Below are positions 14,601 through 21,521 of a DNA stretch of 21,521 bases, one piece after another (the first letter of the stretch is position 1; each line of letters begins with the position of its first letter). The notes below the pieces were generated by a model. The model searched no databases and had not been told where the DNA came from. It saw only the letters and a program-made list of their open reading frames with translations. The stretch is taken from assembly GCA_035369845.1 (NCBI GenBank), contig DAOOVD010000043.1, positions 1-21,521 on the forward strand, given 5' to 3'. Both the position numbers and the translations under genes were made by a program. Origin of the DNA: DAOOVD01 sp035369845. GTDB lineage: Bacteria > Bacillota > Desulfotomaculia > Desulfotomaculales > Pelotomaculaceae.

Positions 14601-15978
14601 GGCCGGTCACCCCTTTTTGCACTATGCTTTTCAACAGTTCGACCGTATCGCCGTATTCCGAAAACTCATTCACGTCCTGCCGCAAAAAACTGATGATCTT
14701 CTGATGGGATGCGATTGCCTCGTCAACACGCGGGTTCGACCCCGCCACATAGGCACCGATATTGATCAGGTCCTCCGCCTGCTGGTACGAAGCCAGCAGA
14801 TCGCGCAGCCTCCCGGCGAGATCCCGGTGCTCCTGTGAAGTTATGTCGGGCATCAGGCGGCTGACACTGTTTAAAACGTCAATGGCGGGAAAATGATTTG
14901 CAGCCGCAAGGTTGCGCGAAAGCACTATATGACCGTCGAGTATGCCACGTACGGCGTCGGATATTGGCTCGTTCAAGTCGTCCCCCTCCACCAGCACGGT
15001 AAAAAAGGCGGTAATGGAACCCCTGTCAGACATGCCGGCCCGCTCCAGCAGCCGGGGAAGCAGCGCAAAGACGGAGGGGGTGTAGCCTTTCGTGGCCGGC
15101 GGCTCACCGATAGCCAGGCCGACCTCCCGCTGAGCCATGGCGAAACGGGTGACGGAATCCATCATGAAAAGGACGTCCTTCCCCTGATCCCGGAAATACT
15201 CGGCAATGGCGCAGGCCACGAAGGCGCCTTTAAGCCGCACCAGGGCCGGCTGTTCGGACGTGGCCACCACCACCACCGACCTGGCCAGGCCTTCCGGACC
15301 GAGATCGGTTTCGATAAAATCGAGAACTTCGCGGCCACGCTCCCCGATCAGGGCGATCACGTTCACATCGGCGTTGCTGTAACGGGAGACCATACCCAAA
15401 AGGGTGCTTTTACCAACACCGCTGCCAGAAAATATCCCGATGCGCTGGCCGCGGCCGCAGGTCAGCAGGCCGTCCACCGCCCGCACCCCTGTGGCCAGAA
15501 CCTCGCTAATCCGCCTCCTGGCCAGGGGGTTGGGAGGACGGTTGTCCACCGGATAGGACACGGTGCGTCCCCATATGGGACCGAGGCCGTCCAGCGGCTC
15601 GCCCAGACCGTCAAGAACCCTGCCCAGCAACTGATCTCCCACCTGAACGCTGAAAGACTTGCCGCTGGGGGCGACACTGCAGCCCTGGTATATGCCCCGC
15701 AATTCCCCCAGGGGCATCAGCAAAGTGCTTTCGTCGCGAAACCCCACCACTTCGGCGAGGACGGGCTCGGGCTCACCGGGCACGGTGATCTCGCAGACCT
15801 CGCCGATTGGGGCGTTAATACCCCGGACTTCGACGGTCAGCCCGATCACCCGGGTCACCCTGCCGGTAAGCTTCAACAGCCTGGCCTCTTTGAGGCGCGA
15901 CTTCCAGTTGGAAATATCCACGGGATTGCCGTCCAAAAAAATCATCCTTCTCATAAACCCGGCTTTTTTCTTTTTCAC
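14593..15978 (-). CDS. fliI: Flagellum-specific ATPase FliI
   Basis: Export ATPase related to the F1 beta subunit, up to 461 residues, normally about 440. Walker A is GIFSGSGVGKSTLLGM (about 176-191), followed by ALIGERGREVLDFI. Walker B is VLFMMDSVTRFAMAQREVGL, with the flagellar/type III signature GEPPATKGYTPSVFALLPRL. The C-terminal helical domain ends SIVQKGVTGHN. The start is uncertain: GTG 15978 has a weak ribosome site, ATGs at 15954 and 15945 are possible, and a TTG at 15936, nine bases after AGAAGG, would give 447 residues and fit the family best. The longest form is listed. It lies 11 bases after fliH and overlaps fliJ. Confidence 0.96.
   Translation of the reverse strand: MKKKKAGFMRRMIFLDGNPVDISNWKSRLKEARLLKLTGRVTRVIGLTVEVRGINAPIGEVCEITVPGEPEPVLAEVVGFRDESTLLMPLGELRGIYQGCSVAPSGKSFSVQVGDQLLGRVLDGLGEPLDGLGPIWGRTVSYPVDNRPPNPLARRRISEVLATGVRAVDGLLTCGRGQRIGIFSGSGVGKSTLLGMVSRYSNADVNVIALIGERGREVLDFIETDLGPEGLARSVVVVATSEQPALVRLKGAFVACAIAEYFRDQGKDVLFMMDSVTRFAMAQREVGLAIGEPPATKGYTPSVFALLPRLLERAGMSDRGSITAFFTVLVEGDDLNEPISDAVRGILDGHIVLSRNLAAANHFPAIDVLNSVSRLMPDITSQEHRDLAGRLRDLLASYQQAEDLINIGAYVAGSNPRVDEAIASHQKIISFLRQDVNEFSEYGDTVELLKSIVQKGVTGHN
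14607..14615 (-). promoter_or_regulatory. Ribosome binding site deciding the fliJ start
   Basis: AAGGGGTGA on the minus strand, inside the end of fliI, is close to the ideal anti-16S sequence. It lies exactly six bases before the ATA codon at 14600. Its own TGA is an in-frame stop for fliJ, so only ATA lies in the window where initiation is possible; no ATG, GTG or TTG is in frame before 14567. Confidence 0.75.
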
Positions 15979-15989
15979 CCGGGCCGGTT

Positions 15990-16763
15990 TCAGCCCGTTG
16001 TAACGGACCTGCCGTAAAGTGCTTTGAACAGTTCTTCCATCCGCTTTTCCATAGTGGCGTCCACTTTTCCCTGCTCGGTTTCAACCTTGCAGCCTCCCGG
16101 CCGGATTGCCCGGTCCACAACCACGGTCAGCTTTGCGCCGGCGGGGAGAATCCCCCGCAGTTCATCTTTCTTGCTTTCAAAAAGCGCCTGCTCGTCCGGG
16201 CTGATATACAGAATTACGTTGCGCCGGTCGGACACCAGGCGGATTGACTCTGCGGCTATGTTCACCACAATCTCCGGATCAAGCGTAAGCTGGGCGGACA
16301 AAAGCCTTTCCGCAATTTCCCTGGCCAGGTCGATGATTTCCTGCCCCATCTCCTCCATTGTCCGGCGTCTGAACTGTTCCGCCTGATCGAGAACTTCGCG
16401 GGCCTGCCCGCGGATCAGGTCCGCCTCCTCCCTGGCCTGCTCCATTCCTTCCCGGTAACCTTTTTCGGCGCCCTCGCCGCGTCCTTCGGCAAAACCCTTC
16501 TCGTAAGCCTCCTGTTTGATCTTTTCGGCTTCCAGCCGGACCTGCCTTATTATTTCATCCGCAGTGGAACGCGCCCGGTTCACGATTTCCTCGGCCTGGG
16601 CCACGGCCCACGACTCAAGAGCCAGCCTGGCCGGCCCGGGATCGTTTTTTTCCGTCTTGAACAGCGCGGGCTCCTTTTCGGGCATATAGCGCCGCAGCGG
16701 CAAAACCTGCTGCAGGCTATCCCTTATCTCCGCGCTCTTGATGATTTTATACGATAATGACAT
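15990..16763 (-). CDS. fliH: Flagellar assembly protein FliH
   Basis: Cytoplasmic regulator and stalk of the FliI ATPase, linking it to the C ring; about 257 residues. A short N-terminal segment (MSLSYKIIKSAEIRDSLQQV) is followed by a long charged coiled coil (about 60-140: VNRARSTADEIIRQVRLEAE, AYEKGFAEGRGEGAEKGYRE) containing Gly-repeat GxxxG-type spacing common in FliH. The C-terminal domain resembles V-ATPase subunit E (VNIAAESIRLVSDRRNVILY, VVDRAIRPGGCKVETEQGKV). I chose ATG 16763, behind GGGGTGG; GTG 16772 adds three residues and has no site. It overlaps the end of fliG by 17 bases, indicating coupling. Confidence 0.94.
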   Translation of the reverse strand: MSLSYKIIKSAEIRDSLQQVLPLRRYMPEKEPALFKTEKNDPGPARLALESWAVAQAEEIVNRARSTADEIIRQVRLEAEKIKQEAYEKGFAEGRGEGAEKGYREGMEQAREEADLIRGQAREVLDQAEQFRRRTMEEMGQEIIDLAREIAERLLSAQLTLDPEIVVNIAAESIRLVSDRRNVILYISPDEQALFESKKDELRGILPAGAKLTVVVDRAIRPGGCKVETEQGKVDATMEKRMEELFKALYGRSVTTG

Positions 16764-17757
16764 CCTCGCCACCCCTGGAAATGATTATTTCCCCGCTCTC
16801 ATCCAGCTTGCGGATAATGGTGACAATCTTCTGCTGCGCCTGCTCCACCTCTCTCAAACGTACCGGGCCCATAAACTCGATCTCTTCCCTGAGCATTTCT
16901 GCGGCACGCTTGGACATGTTTTTGTAAATCCTCGCGTTTACTTCTTCGTTGGCGCCGCGCATGGCGAGGGCCAGGTCCTTGGTGTTTACCTCCTTCAGCA
17001 CTCTCTGGATAAAGTTGTCCGGCAGCATGTTGATATCTTCAAACACAAACATGCGCCGTTTCACTTCTTCCGCCAGAACCGGGTCTTCGCGCTCCAGTCC
17101 CTCCAGAATGACTTTTTCCGCGCTCCGGCCGACCCTGTTGATAATTTCAACAAGCGACTGCACCCCGCCGACTACCGACTGATCCTGCTGCACCACCGAC
17201 GACAGCTTGTCCTCCAGCACCTTCTCCACGTCGCGGATCACGTCGGGAGTAAAGCGGTCCAGCATGGCCACCCGTCTGGCGATGTCACTCTGCTGTTCGG
17301 GCGGAAGGGAGGCCAGGATAACAGCCGCCTGTTCCGGAGTCAGGTGCGCCAGGATTAGCGCAATGGTCTGGGGATGTTCCTCCCTGATAAAGTTAAAAAG
17401 GTGCTTCGGGTCGGTTTTGCGGAGCGAGCTGAAGGGTATGGCCCGCATGTCGCTGGTAAGCTTGTGTATTATTTCTGAAGCCTTCTGTATCCCAACGGCC
17501 TTCTCCAGCATCTCCCTGGCATAACTCAGGCCGCCGTGCACAAGATAGTCCCTTGCCCGCCGAAGCTCCAAAAACTCGTCAATAACAGCATTTTTCACTT
17601 CCACCGGTATTTTGATCATATTGGAAACTTCATGGCTGATCTGTTCTATCTCCGTATCCTGAAACTGCTGTTTCAAAACCCTGGAAGACAGGTCTGAACC
17701 TAGGGATATCAATAAGATTGCCGCTTTCTGCATACCGGTAAGCCTTGTGAGCTGCAA
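16747..17757 (-). CDS. fliG: Motor switch protein FliG
   Basis: Rotor protein of 336 residues, the usual length, which binds FliF with its N-terminus and receives torque through its C-terminus. The N-terminal domain starts LTGMQKAAILLISLGSDLSS. The middle domain holds the EHPQT motif (REEHPQTIALILAHLTPEQA) and LPPEQQSDIARRVAMLDR. The C-terminal domain contains RRMFVFEDINMLPDNFIQRV and GPVRLREVEQAQQKIVTIIR. Just before the torque helix, the usual DDRSIQ-type sequence reads PDNFIQ (about 246-251), so two charged residues are replaced. The start is TTG at 17757, eight bases after GGGAGG. It lies 13 bases after fliF and overlaps fliH. Confidence 0.96.
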   Translation of the reverse strand: MQLTRLTGMQKAAILLISLGSDLSSRVLKQQFQDTEIEQISHEVSNMIKIPVEVKNAVIDEFLELRRARDYLVHGGLSYAREMLEKAVGIQKASEIIHKLTSDMRAIPFSSLRKTDPKHLFNFIREEHPQTIALILAHLTPEQAAVILASLPPEQQSDIARRVAMLDRFTPDVIRDVEKVLEDKLSSVVQQDQSVVGGVQSLVEIINRVGRSAEKVILEGLEREDPVLAEEVKRRMFVFEDINMLPDNFIQRVLKEVNTKDLALAMRGANEEVNARIYKNMSKRAAEMLREEIEFMGPVRLREVEQAQQKIVTIIRKLDESGEIIISRGGEDVIIV

Positions 17758-17770
17758 AACTTAAACCTCC

Positions 17771-19294
17771 CTACTCTTTTATCCAGACTTTCAGAATCTC
17801 AGCCACTTCGTTCGGTTTCTCCTTGGCCATTTCTCTAATGCGATCCTGCCGGTCATCCCTGACCGGTTGTTCTTCCTCGATTTCCATTGCCTTAACCGGC
17901 ACAAATTCCTCTTCCCCGGCCATCTCCCCGGTCCTCCGGCGTCTCCGGACAATAAGGGCCGCCAGGAACAGGATCAAAGCCAGCGCAACCCCGCCGGCGA
18001 AGGCGTAGGTGACGAAGCGCTTCCTCTCCTCGGCTTTTGCCTCCGACTGGACCATCTCGGCCTGGATTTGTTTCAAATACGAATCGTCAAAGGCCATGCT
18101 CGAAACATTTATCTGATCGCCGCGGCTCTGGTCGTAGCCGATAGCCGCAGCGACAACGTCCCTCACCTTCTGAACGTCGGCCGGACCTGTCGCGTCGTTC
18201 AAGACCACGGCGGCCGACAACCGCTTGACTCTGCCCGGCGCTCTTACAATGGTCTCCTGCCTGGTGTTTACCTGGTAGTTGATGGAATTCTCTTCCTTGC
18301 TATAGGTCGACGAACCATTCTCCTGAGCCGGGTAAGTCGTGATATTTGAGTCGGTTCCCTCGGCGCCCCCGGCCTCAGTTCCGGTTCCCGTTTCCCTTAG
18401 GGTATGCTCGCTTATTTTCAGGTTGTCCGGGTTCGAGGCCGTGGTGCTGGTGGTCTGCTGCTGATCGAAGTCAAGCTCGGCGGTCACCATGGCCACCGCT
18501 TTGTTTTGCCCGACAATCTGGGTCAGCATCGTCTGAACCCTTTTTTCCAGCTCCCGCTCGTAGTCGCGCTGGGCCTTCTGCTGCTCGAGAGCGGCCCTGG
18601 TGACAACCGCTCCCGGGTCGTCAGACTTCAAGCTGTCGCTCAAAACATTCCCCTCGGTATCTATAATGTGGACATTTTCCGGTTTCAGGCCCTCCACGCT
18701 GCCCACGATGAGGTCGCCGATCCCCTGCACCTGCTCGGGCTTCAGTCTGGTTGCCGGTTTCAGTTTGAGAGCTACCGAAGCGCTGGGCACACCTTGTCCG
18801 CCGCCGACAAAAACGCTTTTTTGCGGAATCACCAGATGCACCCTCGCCTGCTCCACGCCCTCCAGTTGCACGATGGTTCTCCTCAGTTCCTCCTGCAGGG
18901 CGCGCTGGTATCCCACCTGCTGCTCAAAGTCGGTCTGGCCGAACTTGTTCTGGTCGAACAGTTCGAAACCGGCGCCGCTTCCGGCAAGCACACCGCTGCT
19001 GGCCAGTTGGATCCTGGCTTCATAAACCTGGGACTCCGGCACTTTGACAGTAGTCCCCTGATCGGCAATCTGATAGGGGATTTTCATGGATTTCAGCTTT
19101 TCAACAATCGCTCCCGCATCCTTGGGCTCCAGGCCGGTAAAAAGGGGAGCATAAGCAGGCCTTGTCATTACCTGCCCCAGGTATAAAAGACTGACGACAA
19201 CCCCTGCGGCAACCAGGGCGGAGATTATCTTTTGAGTTCGGTTTAGAGCCTGCCATCTCTCCCTGAACCTGGCTGCAAGGTCACCAGGGTTCAA
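17771..19294 (-). CDS. fliF: MS-ring protein FliF
   Basis: Membrane protein of 507 residues that forms the MS ring on which the motor and export gate assemble. The first membrane helix is IISALVAAGVVVSLLYLGQV near residue 25. The YscJ/FliF ring-building domains follow (AYAPLFTGLEPKDAGAIVEK; IQLASSGVLAGSGAGFELFD; VARVHL-type segment VEQARVHLVIPQKSVFVG). A disordered Ser/Thr-rich insert lies at about 290-330, and the second membrane helix is FAGGVALALILFLAALIVRR. The last residues, MAKEKPNEVAEILKVWIKE, are the FliG-binding tail. I chose TTG 19294, six bases after GAGGTGG; a TTG at 19309 would place that site inside the gene. Confidence 0.96.
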   Translation of the reverse strand: MNPGDLAARFRERWQALNRTQKIISALVAAGVVVSLLYLGQVMTRPAYAPLFTGLEPKDAGAIVEKLKSMKIPYQIADQGTTVKVPESQVYEARIQLASSGVLAGSGAGFELFDQNKFGQTDFEQQVGYQRALQEELRRTIVQLEGVEQARVHLVIPQKSVFVGGGQGVPSASVALKLKPATRLKPEQVQGIGDLIVGSVEGLKPENVHIIDTEGNVLSDSLKSDDPGAVVTRAALEQQKAQRDYERELEKRVQTMLTQIVGQNKAVAMVTAELDFDQQQTTSTTASNPDNLKISEHTLRETGTGTEAGGAEGTDSNITTYPAQENGSSTYSKEENSINYQVNTRQETIVRAPGRVKRLSAAVVLNDATGPADVQKVRDVVAAAIGYDQSRGDQINVSSMAFDDSYLKQIQAEMVQSEAKAEERKRFVTYAFAGGVALALILFLAALIVRRRRRTGEMAGEEEFVPVKAMEIEEEQPVRDDRQDRIREMAKEKPNEVAEILKVWIKE

Positions 19295-19320
19295 ATCTGA
19301 CCACCTCAAACTTTAAGAAA

Positions 19321-19614
19321 TTAAACCTGCATGCGGGAAATTTCCTGATATGCTTCGACAATCCTGTTTCTGACCTCGACCGCGAGTTGCATGCACAGCC
19401 TGGCCTCCTGCATGGCAATGGTCACCTGGTGGATATCTTCGATCTCTCCGGTGAGAAAGCGGCGTGTCAATTCATCGGCTTTGATCTGACTGTCATTCAG
19501 CTTTTTCAGGGCGTTTTCCAGCATTTCCGGAAAGGAAACGGTCCCGCTCCCTTTCTTTTCCCCGGTCCCCGCCGGATTTACCGCCAGTGACTGCCCGACA
19601 GCCGGCACCTGCAT
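19321..19614 (-). CDS. fliE: MS-ring/rod junction protein FliE
   Basis: Small exported protein of 97 residues that joins the MS ring to the rod. The typical C-terminal part is clear: SFPEMLENALKKLNDSQIKA, then DELTRRFLTGEIEDIHQVTI and AMQEARLCMQLAVEVRNRIV, ending AYQEISRMQV. The N-terminal 25 residues are variable in the family. I chose ATG 19614, nine bases after AAAAGGAG; TTG 19623 directly abuts that site and is too close. It precedes fliF by 26 bases and follows the repeat-bearing spacer after flgC, so its transcription must read through that structure or start within it. Confidence 0.95.
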   Translation of the reverse strand: MQVPAVGQSLAVNPAGTGEKKGSGTVSFPEMLENALKKLNDSQIKADELTRRFLTGEIEDIHQVTIAMQEARLCMQLAVEVRNRIVEAYQEISRMQV

Positions 19615-19654
19615 AACAATCAACTCCTTTTATTGAGGGAATTCTTATTTGAGC

Positions 19655-19772
19655 CATTCCTCCGGGGATATTTCATCAGGACATTCCATCGGGGACATTC
19701 CTCCGCAGGAGGTTATGTACCCTTTTCCTTTAACGTGGCGCGTCCTCTTTCCCCGGGTGGAGATATGTCCCC
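19655..19772. repeat. Palindrome and direct-repeat cluster between flgC and fliE
   Basis: The 174-base gap from 19624 to 19797 is by far the largest in the window and has no gene in it. A near-perfect palindrome lies at 19691-19722: GGGGACAT, T, then CCTCC-GCA-GGAGG, T, then ATGTACCC. A further copy of the outer arm, ATGTCCCC at 19765-19772, pairs perfectly with GGGGACAT at 19691-19698. An 18-base direct repeat, CATTCC(T/A)(C/T)CGGGGA(T/C)ATT, is present at 19655-19672 and 19682-19699 with 15 of 18 bases identical and a 27-base period; its first ten bases occur a third time at 19696-19705. This looks like a decayed or miniature mobile repeat, possibly of the palindromic type associated with REP-like transposases. 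That origin is inference; an RNA hairpin with a regulatory role is the alternative. Confidence 0.65.
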
Positions 19773-19797
19773 GCATCTCAGCCGTTTTGTTTCTTAA

Positions 19798-20238
19798 TTA
19801 CCCCCGCCCTATCTCCAGTGCTTTCAAGGCAATATCCTTGGCGGCGTTCAGGGCGGTCACATTTGCTTCATAAGACCTGGTGGCGGTTATCATGTTGACC
19901 ATTTCGTTGACCATGTTTATATTAGGATATGCCACATAACCCCTTTCGTCAGCCTGGGGATGGGCGGGGTCGTACACCAGCCTTGGCGGGTTGTCGTCTT
20001 CCATCACCCTGACCACCTTCACTCCCGCTCCCTTATAACGGGATCCCGCGCTCCCGTCCCCCACCATTTCCAGCACCTGCGCGAACACGGGAATCTTCCT
20101 GCGGTAGGGGGGGTTTGCCGGATCATCCGGCCTGCCGGCGGTATTCATGTTCGCAATGTTGCTTGAAATCAGATCCAGACGCAGCCTTTCGGCAGTCAGA
20201 GCGGAGGCGCTGATGGCAAAAGAGCTGAACATCCTCAT
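19798..20238 (-). CDS. flgC: Proximal rod protein FlgC
   Basis: Rod subunit of 146 residues, the usual length. The N-terminus (MRMFSSFAISASALTAERLR) and SSNIANMNTAGR form the rod motif. The middle carries PPYRRKIPVFAQVL and GAGVKVVRVMEDDNPPRLVY. DPAHPQADERGYVAYPNINM is the FlgC-specific block, and the C-terminal helix is NMITATRSYEANVTALNAAK. The ATG at 20238 is eight bases after GGAAGGAGG, which at the same time encodes the last residues of FlgB, so the two genes are tightly coupled. After its stop comes the repeat-bearing spacer. Confidence 0.96.
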   Translation of the reverse strand: MRMFSSFAISASALTAERLRLDLISSNIANMNTAGRPDDPANPPYRRKIPVFAQVLEMVGDGSAGSRYKGAGVKVVRVMEDDNPPRLVYDPAHPQADERGYVAYPNINMVNEMVNMITATRSYEANVTALNAAKDIALKALEIGRG

Positions 20239-20244
20239 CTCGCA

Positions 20245-20652
20245 TTACCTCCTTCCGCCCGTAATAACGTAAGTCAAGAGAGAAAACCGGTCACCGAGCT
20301 GCCTCGCCGTCGCCTGGTACATGATACTGTTGGCGGCCAGGCTGGTCATTTCTTCGTCAATATCGACGTTGTTGCCGTCGGTCCGCATGGTGGTCCTCTC
20401 CACCAGTTCAACCTCCGGCCTCAGCTGGTCCAGGGGCGGCGCGCCTCCGATATGCCTCGGATCGCTGGTAACCAGTTTAAAAGAATCCTGCCCCAGCGTC
20501 TTTTTAAGCAGAGTTTCGAAAACCACCGTCGACTTTTTGAAATTCGGCGTATTTATGTTGGCAATATTGTCGGCGATCACCCTCTGGCGCAGCGAGCCCG
20601 CGTCCAATCCTTTCTTCAGAGCGACCATCACGGGATTTAAAAAAAGATCCAC
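20245..20652 (-). CDS. flgB: Proximal rod protein FlgB
   Basis: Rod subunit of 135 residues, the first basal-body gene of the cluster. The N-terminal part (MVALKKGLDAGSLRQRVIAD, then NIANINTPNFKKS) is the FlgB signature. The C-terminus has DEEMTSLAANSIMYQATARQ. I chose GTG 20652, six bases after GGAGGTG, giving MDLFLNPVM. An ATG at 20667 would read the ribosome site itself as codons and add five residues. The preceding 64 bases up to the SLH gene stop are AT-richer than the surroundings, with no clear sigma-A or sigma-28 promoter that I can defend and no GC hairpin with a T run. Whether flgB has its own promoter is therefore open. Confidence 0.96.
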   Translation of the reverse strand: MDLFLNPVMVALKKGLDAGSLRQRVIADNIANINTPNFKKSTVVFETLLKKTLGQDSFKLVTSDPRHIGGAPPLDQLRPEVELVERTTMRTDGNNVDIDEEMTSLAANSIMYQATARQLGDRFSLLTYVITGGRR

Positions 20653-20716
20653 AGGCGCCACCTCCATATTTTTCAGTTATATTGAAAAAACGGCCTTGAT
20701 AAATTCAATCTTTTCA

Positions 20717-21521
20717 TCAATTCATCACTTTAATTTGCAATGGAATTTCATCATCGATCTCCTCCGGATAGGGATCAAGATAGGTAACCTCCACTCTATC
20801 CCCCGCTAAAACACTTCCTTTTTTAAGTCCGTCCCTGTCGACCACCCTGGCTCGATCCCAGTAATTGAACCAGCCCGGTTTGTTGTCCGACATCCCTTCC
20901 TCCAGGTGCATGCGGTAACCGTCAAATCTTCCAACCGTACCGGTGACGGTTTTTACCTCCAAAACCGTCGCTTTTCTAACCAGGCCTCCCGACAGATCAA
21001 CATCCACAAAATCACCCGCCTTGAGGGATTTAAAACCCTGCCGGGCGCTTTTCCCGGTTACCACCGCATCCCAGGCGATGCGCAGGATTTTATCTTCACA
21101 GTTCAGATCGTTCAACACCATGACGCTTTCCTCGCCAAGCGCCACTGACTTTACGGAGCCTCTGACCTTCTCCGCGTCGACCACGCTGCTTTTCGGCTCA
21201 AGCAGATTTATCCACCCCGCCTGTTTCCGGCTGTCCAGGATCACTTCGCAGCGAAAGCTGGTAGACTTTTCAACCGCCCACTTTTCACCGTTCTTGTAAC
21301 AGTACAATCCCCCGGCCGCGCGAAATTTTTGAATTCCGGCAAGAGAGGTGACTTCTATCTCCTGCTGCCGGCCATTTGTCTGGACACTGGAAATCCAGCC
21401 TTCCACACGTCTGTCGCCGGCCACCTTCACCCATCCGAGATCAACCAGCCGGCTGAGAATCGTGCTGATTTCAGCGCGGGTAAGGCACTGTCCTGGCCTG
21501 AAAGTGTTGTCCGGGTAGCCC
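20717..21521 (-). CDS. SLH-domain protein, C-terminal part (5' end outside window)
   Basis: The frame is open from the right window edge to a TGA at 20717, giving 267 visible residues with no start needed inside. The first residues, GYPDNTFRPGQCLTRAEIST followed by ILSRL, are an S-layer homology (SLH) domain, which anchors proteins to cell-wall polymer; the start is cut by the edge. The remaining about 230 residues show repeated short beta-rich units with a common look: GWISSVQ, RGSVKSVALGEESVMVL, GTVGRFDGYRMHLEEG, and two similar AGDFVDVDL / AGDRVEVTY segments. No catalytic motif is recognised. It is probably a cell-surface protein. Its relation to the flagellum is unknown; it lies 64 bases upstream of flgB on the same strand. 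A GTG at 21430 would miss the SLH part and is not the true start. Confidence 0.85.
   Translation of the reverse strand, partial: GYPDNTFRPGQCLTRAEISTILSRLVDLGWVKVAGDRRVEGWISSVQTNGRQQEIEVTSLAGIQKFRAAGGLYCYKNGEKWAVEKSTSFRCEVILDSRKQAGWINLLEPKSSVVDAEKVRGSVKSVALGEESVMVLNDLNCEDKILRIAWDAVVTGKSARQGFKSLKAGDFVDVDLSGGLVRKATVLEVKTVTGTVGRFDGYRMHLEEGMSDNKPGWFNYWDRARVVDRDGLKKGSVLAGDRVEVTYLDPYPEEIDDEIPLQIKVMN

Noticed and set aside
14893..16017. 374-codon plus-strand frame opposite fliI
   Set aside because: Shadow of FliI, rich in His, Gly and Gln with no recognisable domain; FliI has both Walker motifs.
20653..20716. Promoter or terminator between the SLH gene and flgB
   Set aside because: A TTGAAT and a TATAAC are present but 21 bases apart, and the only pairing is ATTGAA/TTCAAT with a long loop; too weak to call.

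Overview
The window carries one long, tightly packed flagellar gene cluster, and every supported gene lies on the minus strand. Transcription therefore runs from the right end (about 21.5 kb) to the left end (base 1). Gene order, low-GC-Firmicute-type Shine-Dalgarno sequences, many TTG starts, a fairly high GC content and an S-layer-homology (SLH) protein next to the cluster point to a clostridial member of the Firmicutes. Pelotomaculum/Desulfotomaculum-type Peptococcaceae are my best guess; this rests on gene layout and protein character, not on a database search.

Layout in transcription order: (1) the C-terminal part of an SLH-domain protein, whose start lies outside the window; (2) proximal rod and basal body genes flgB, flgC, fliE, with an unusual palindrome-rich 174-base spacer between flgC and fliE; (3) MS ring, switch and export ATPase genes fliF, fliG, fliH, fliI, fliJ; (4) hook assembly genes fliK, flgD, a conserved flagellar operon protein of the TIGR02530 type, and flgE; (5) fliL and a short fliN/fliY-like switch gene, with no fliM; (6) export gate genes fliO, fliP, fliQ, fliR, flhB, flhA; (7) flhF and flhG, which set flagellar number and position; (8) a PilZ-domain YcgR-like protein, the sigma-D/FliA sigma factor, and a rod protein of the FlhO/FlgF type running off the left edge.

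Together these genes build the basal body, the flagellar type III export apparatus and the hook, place the organelle, couple it to c-di-GMP, and provide the sigma factor for late genes. Filament, motAB, anti-sigma, chemotaxis and fliM genes are not in the window. Most genes overlap or are separated by fewer than 65 bases. No gap exceeds 300 bases, and I see no RNA genes, CRISPR arrays, intact insertion sequences or convincing intrinsic terminators.

This is not a new system overall, but several details depart from the textbook operon. fliJ appears to start at ATA. The FliN protein looks like FliY with its CheC-like domain deleted. FlhF has changes in two GTPase motifs, and its partner FlhG lacks the usual N-terminal activator motif. 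FlhB has NPTR instead of NPTH at its autocleavage site. Gene starts were chosen from visible ribosome binding sites and often differ from the longest possible reading frame.
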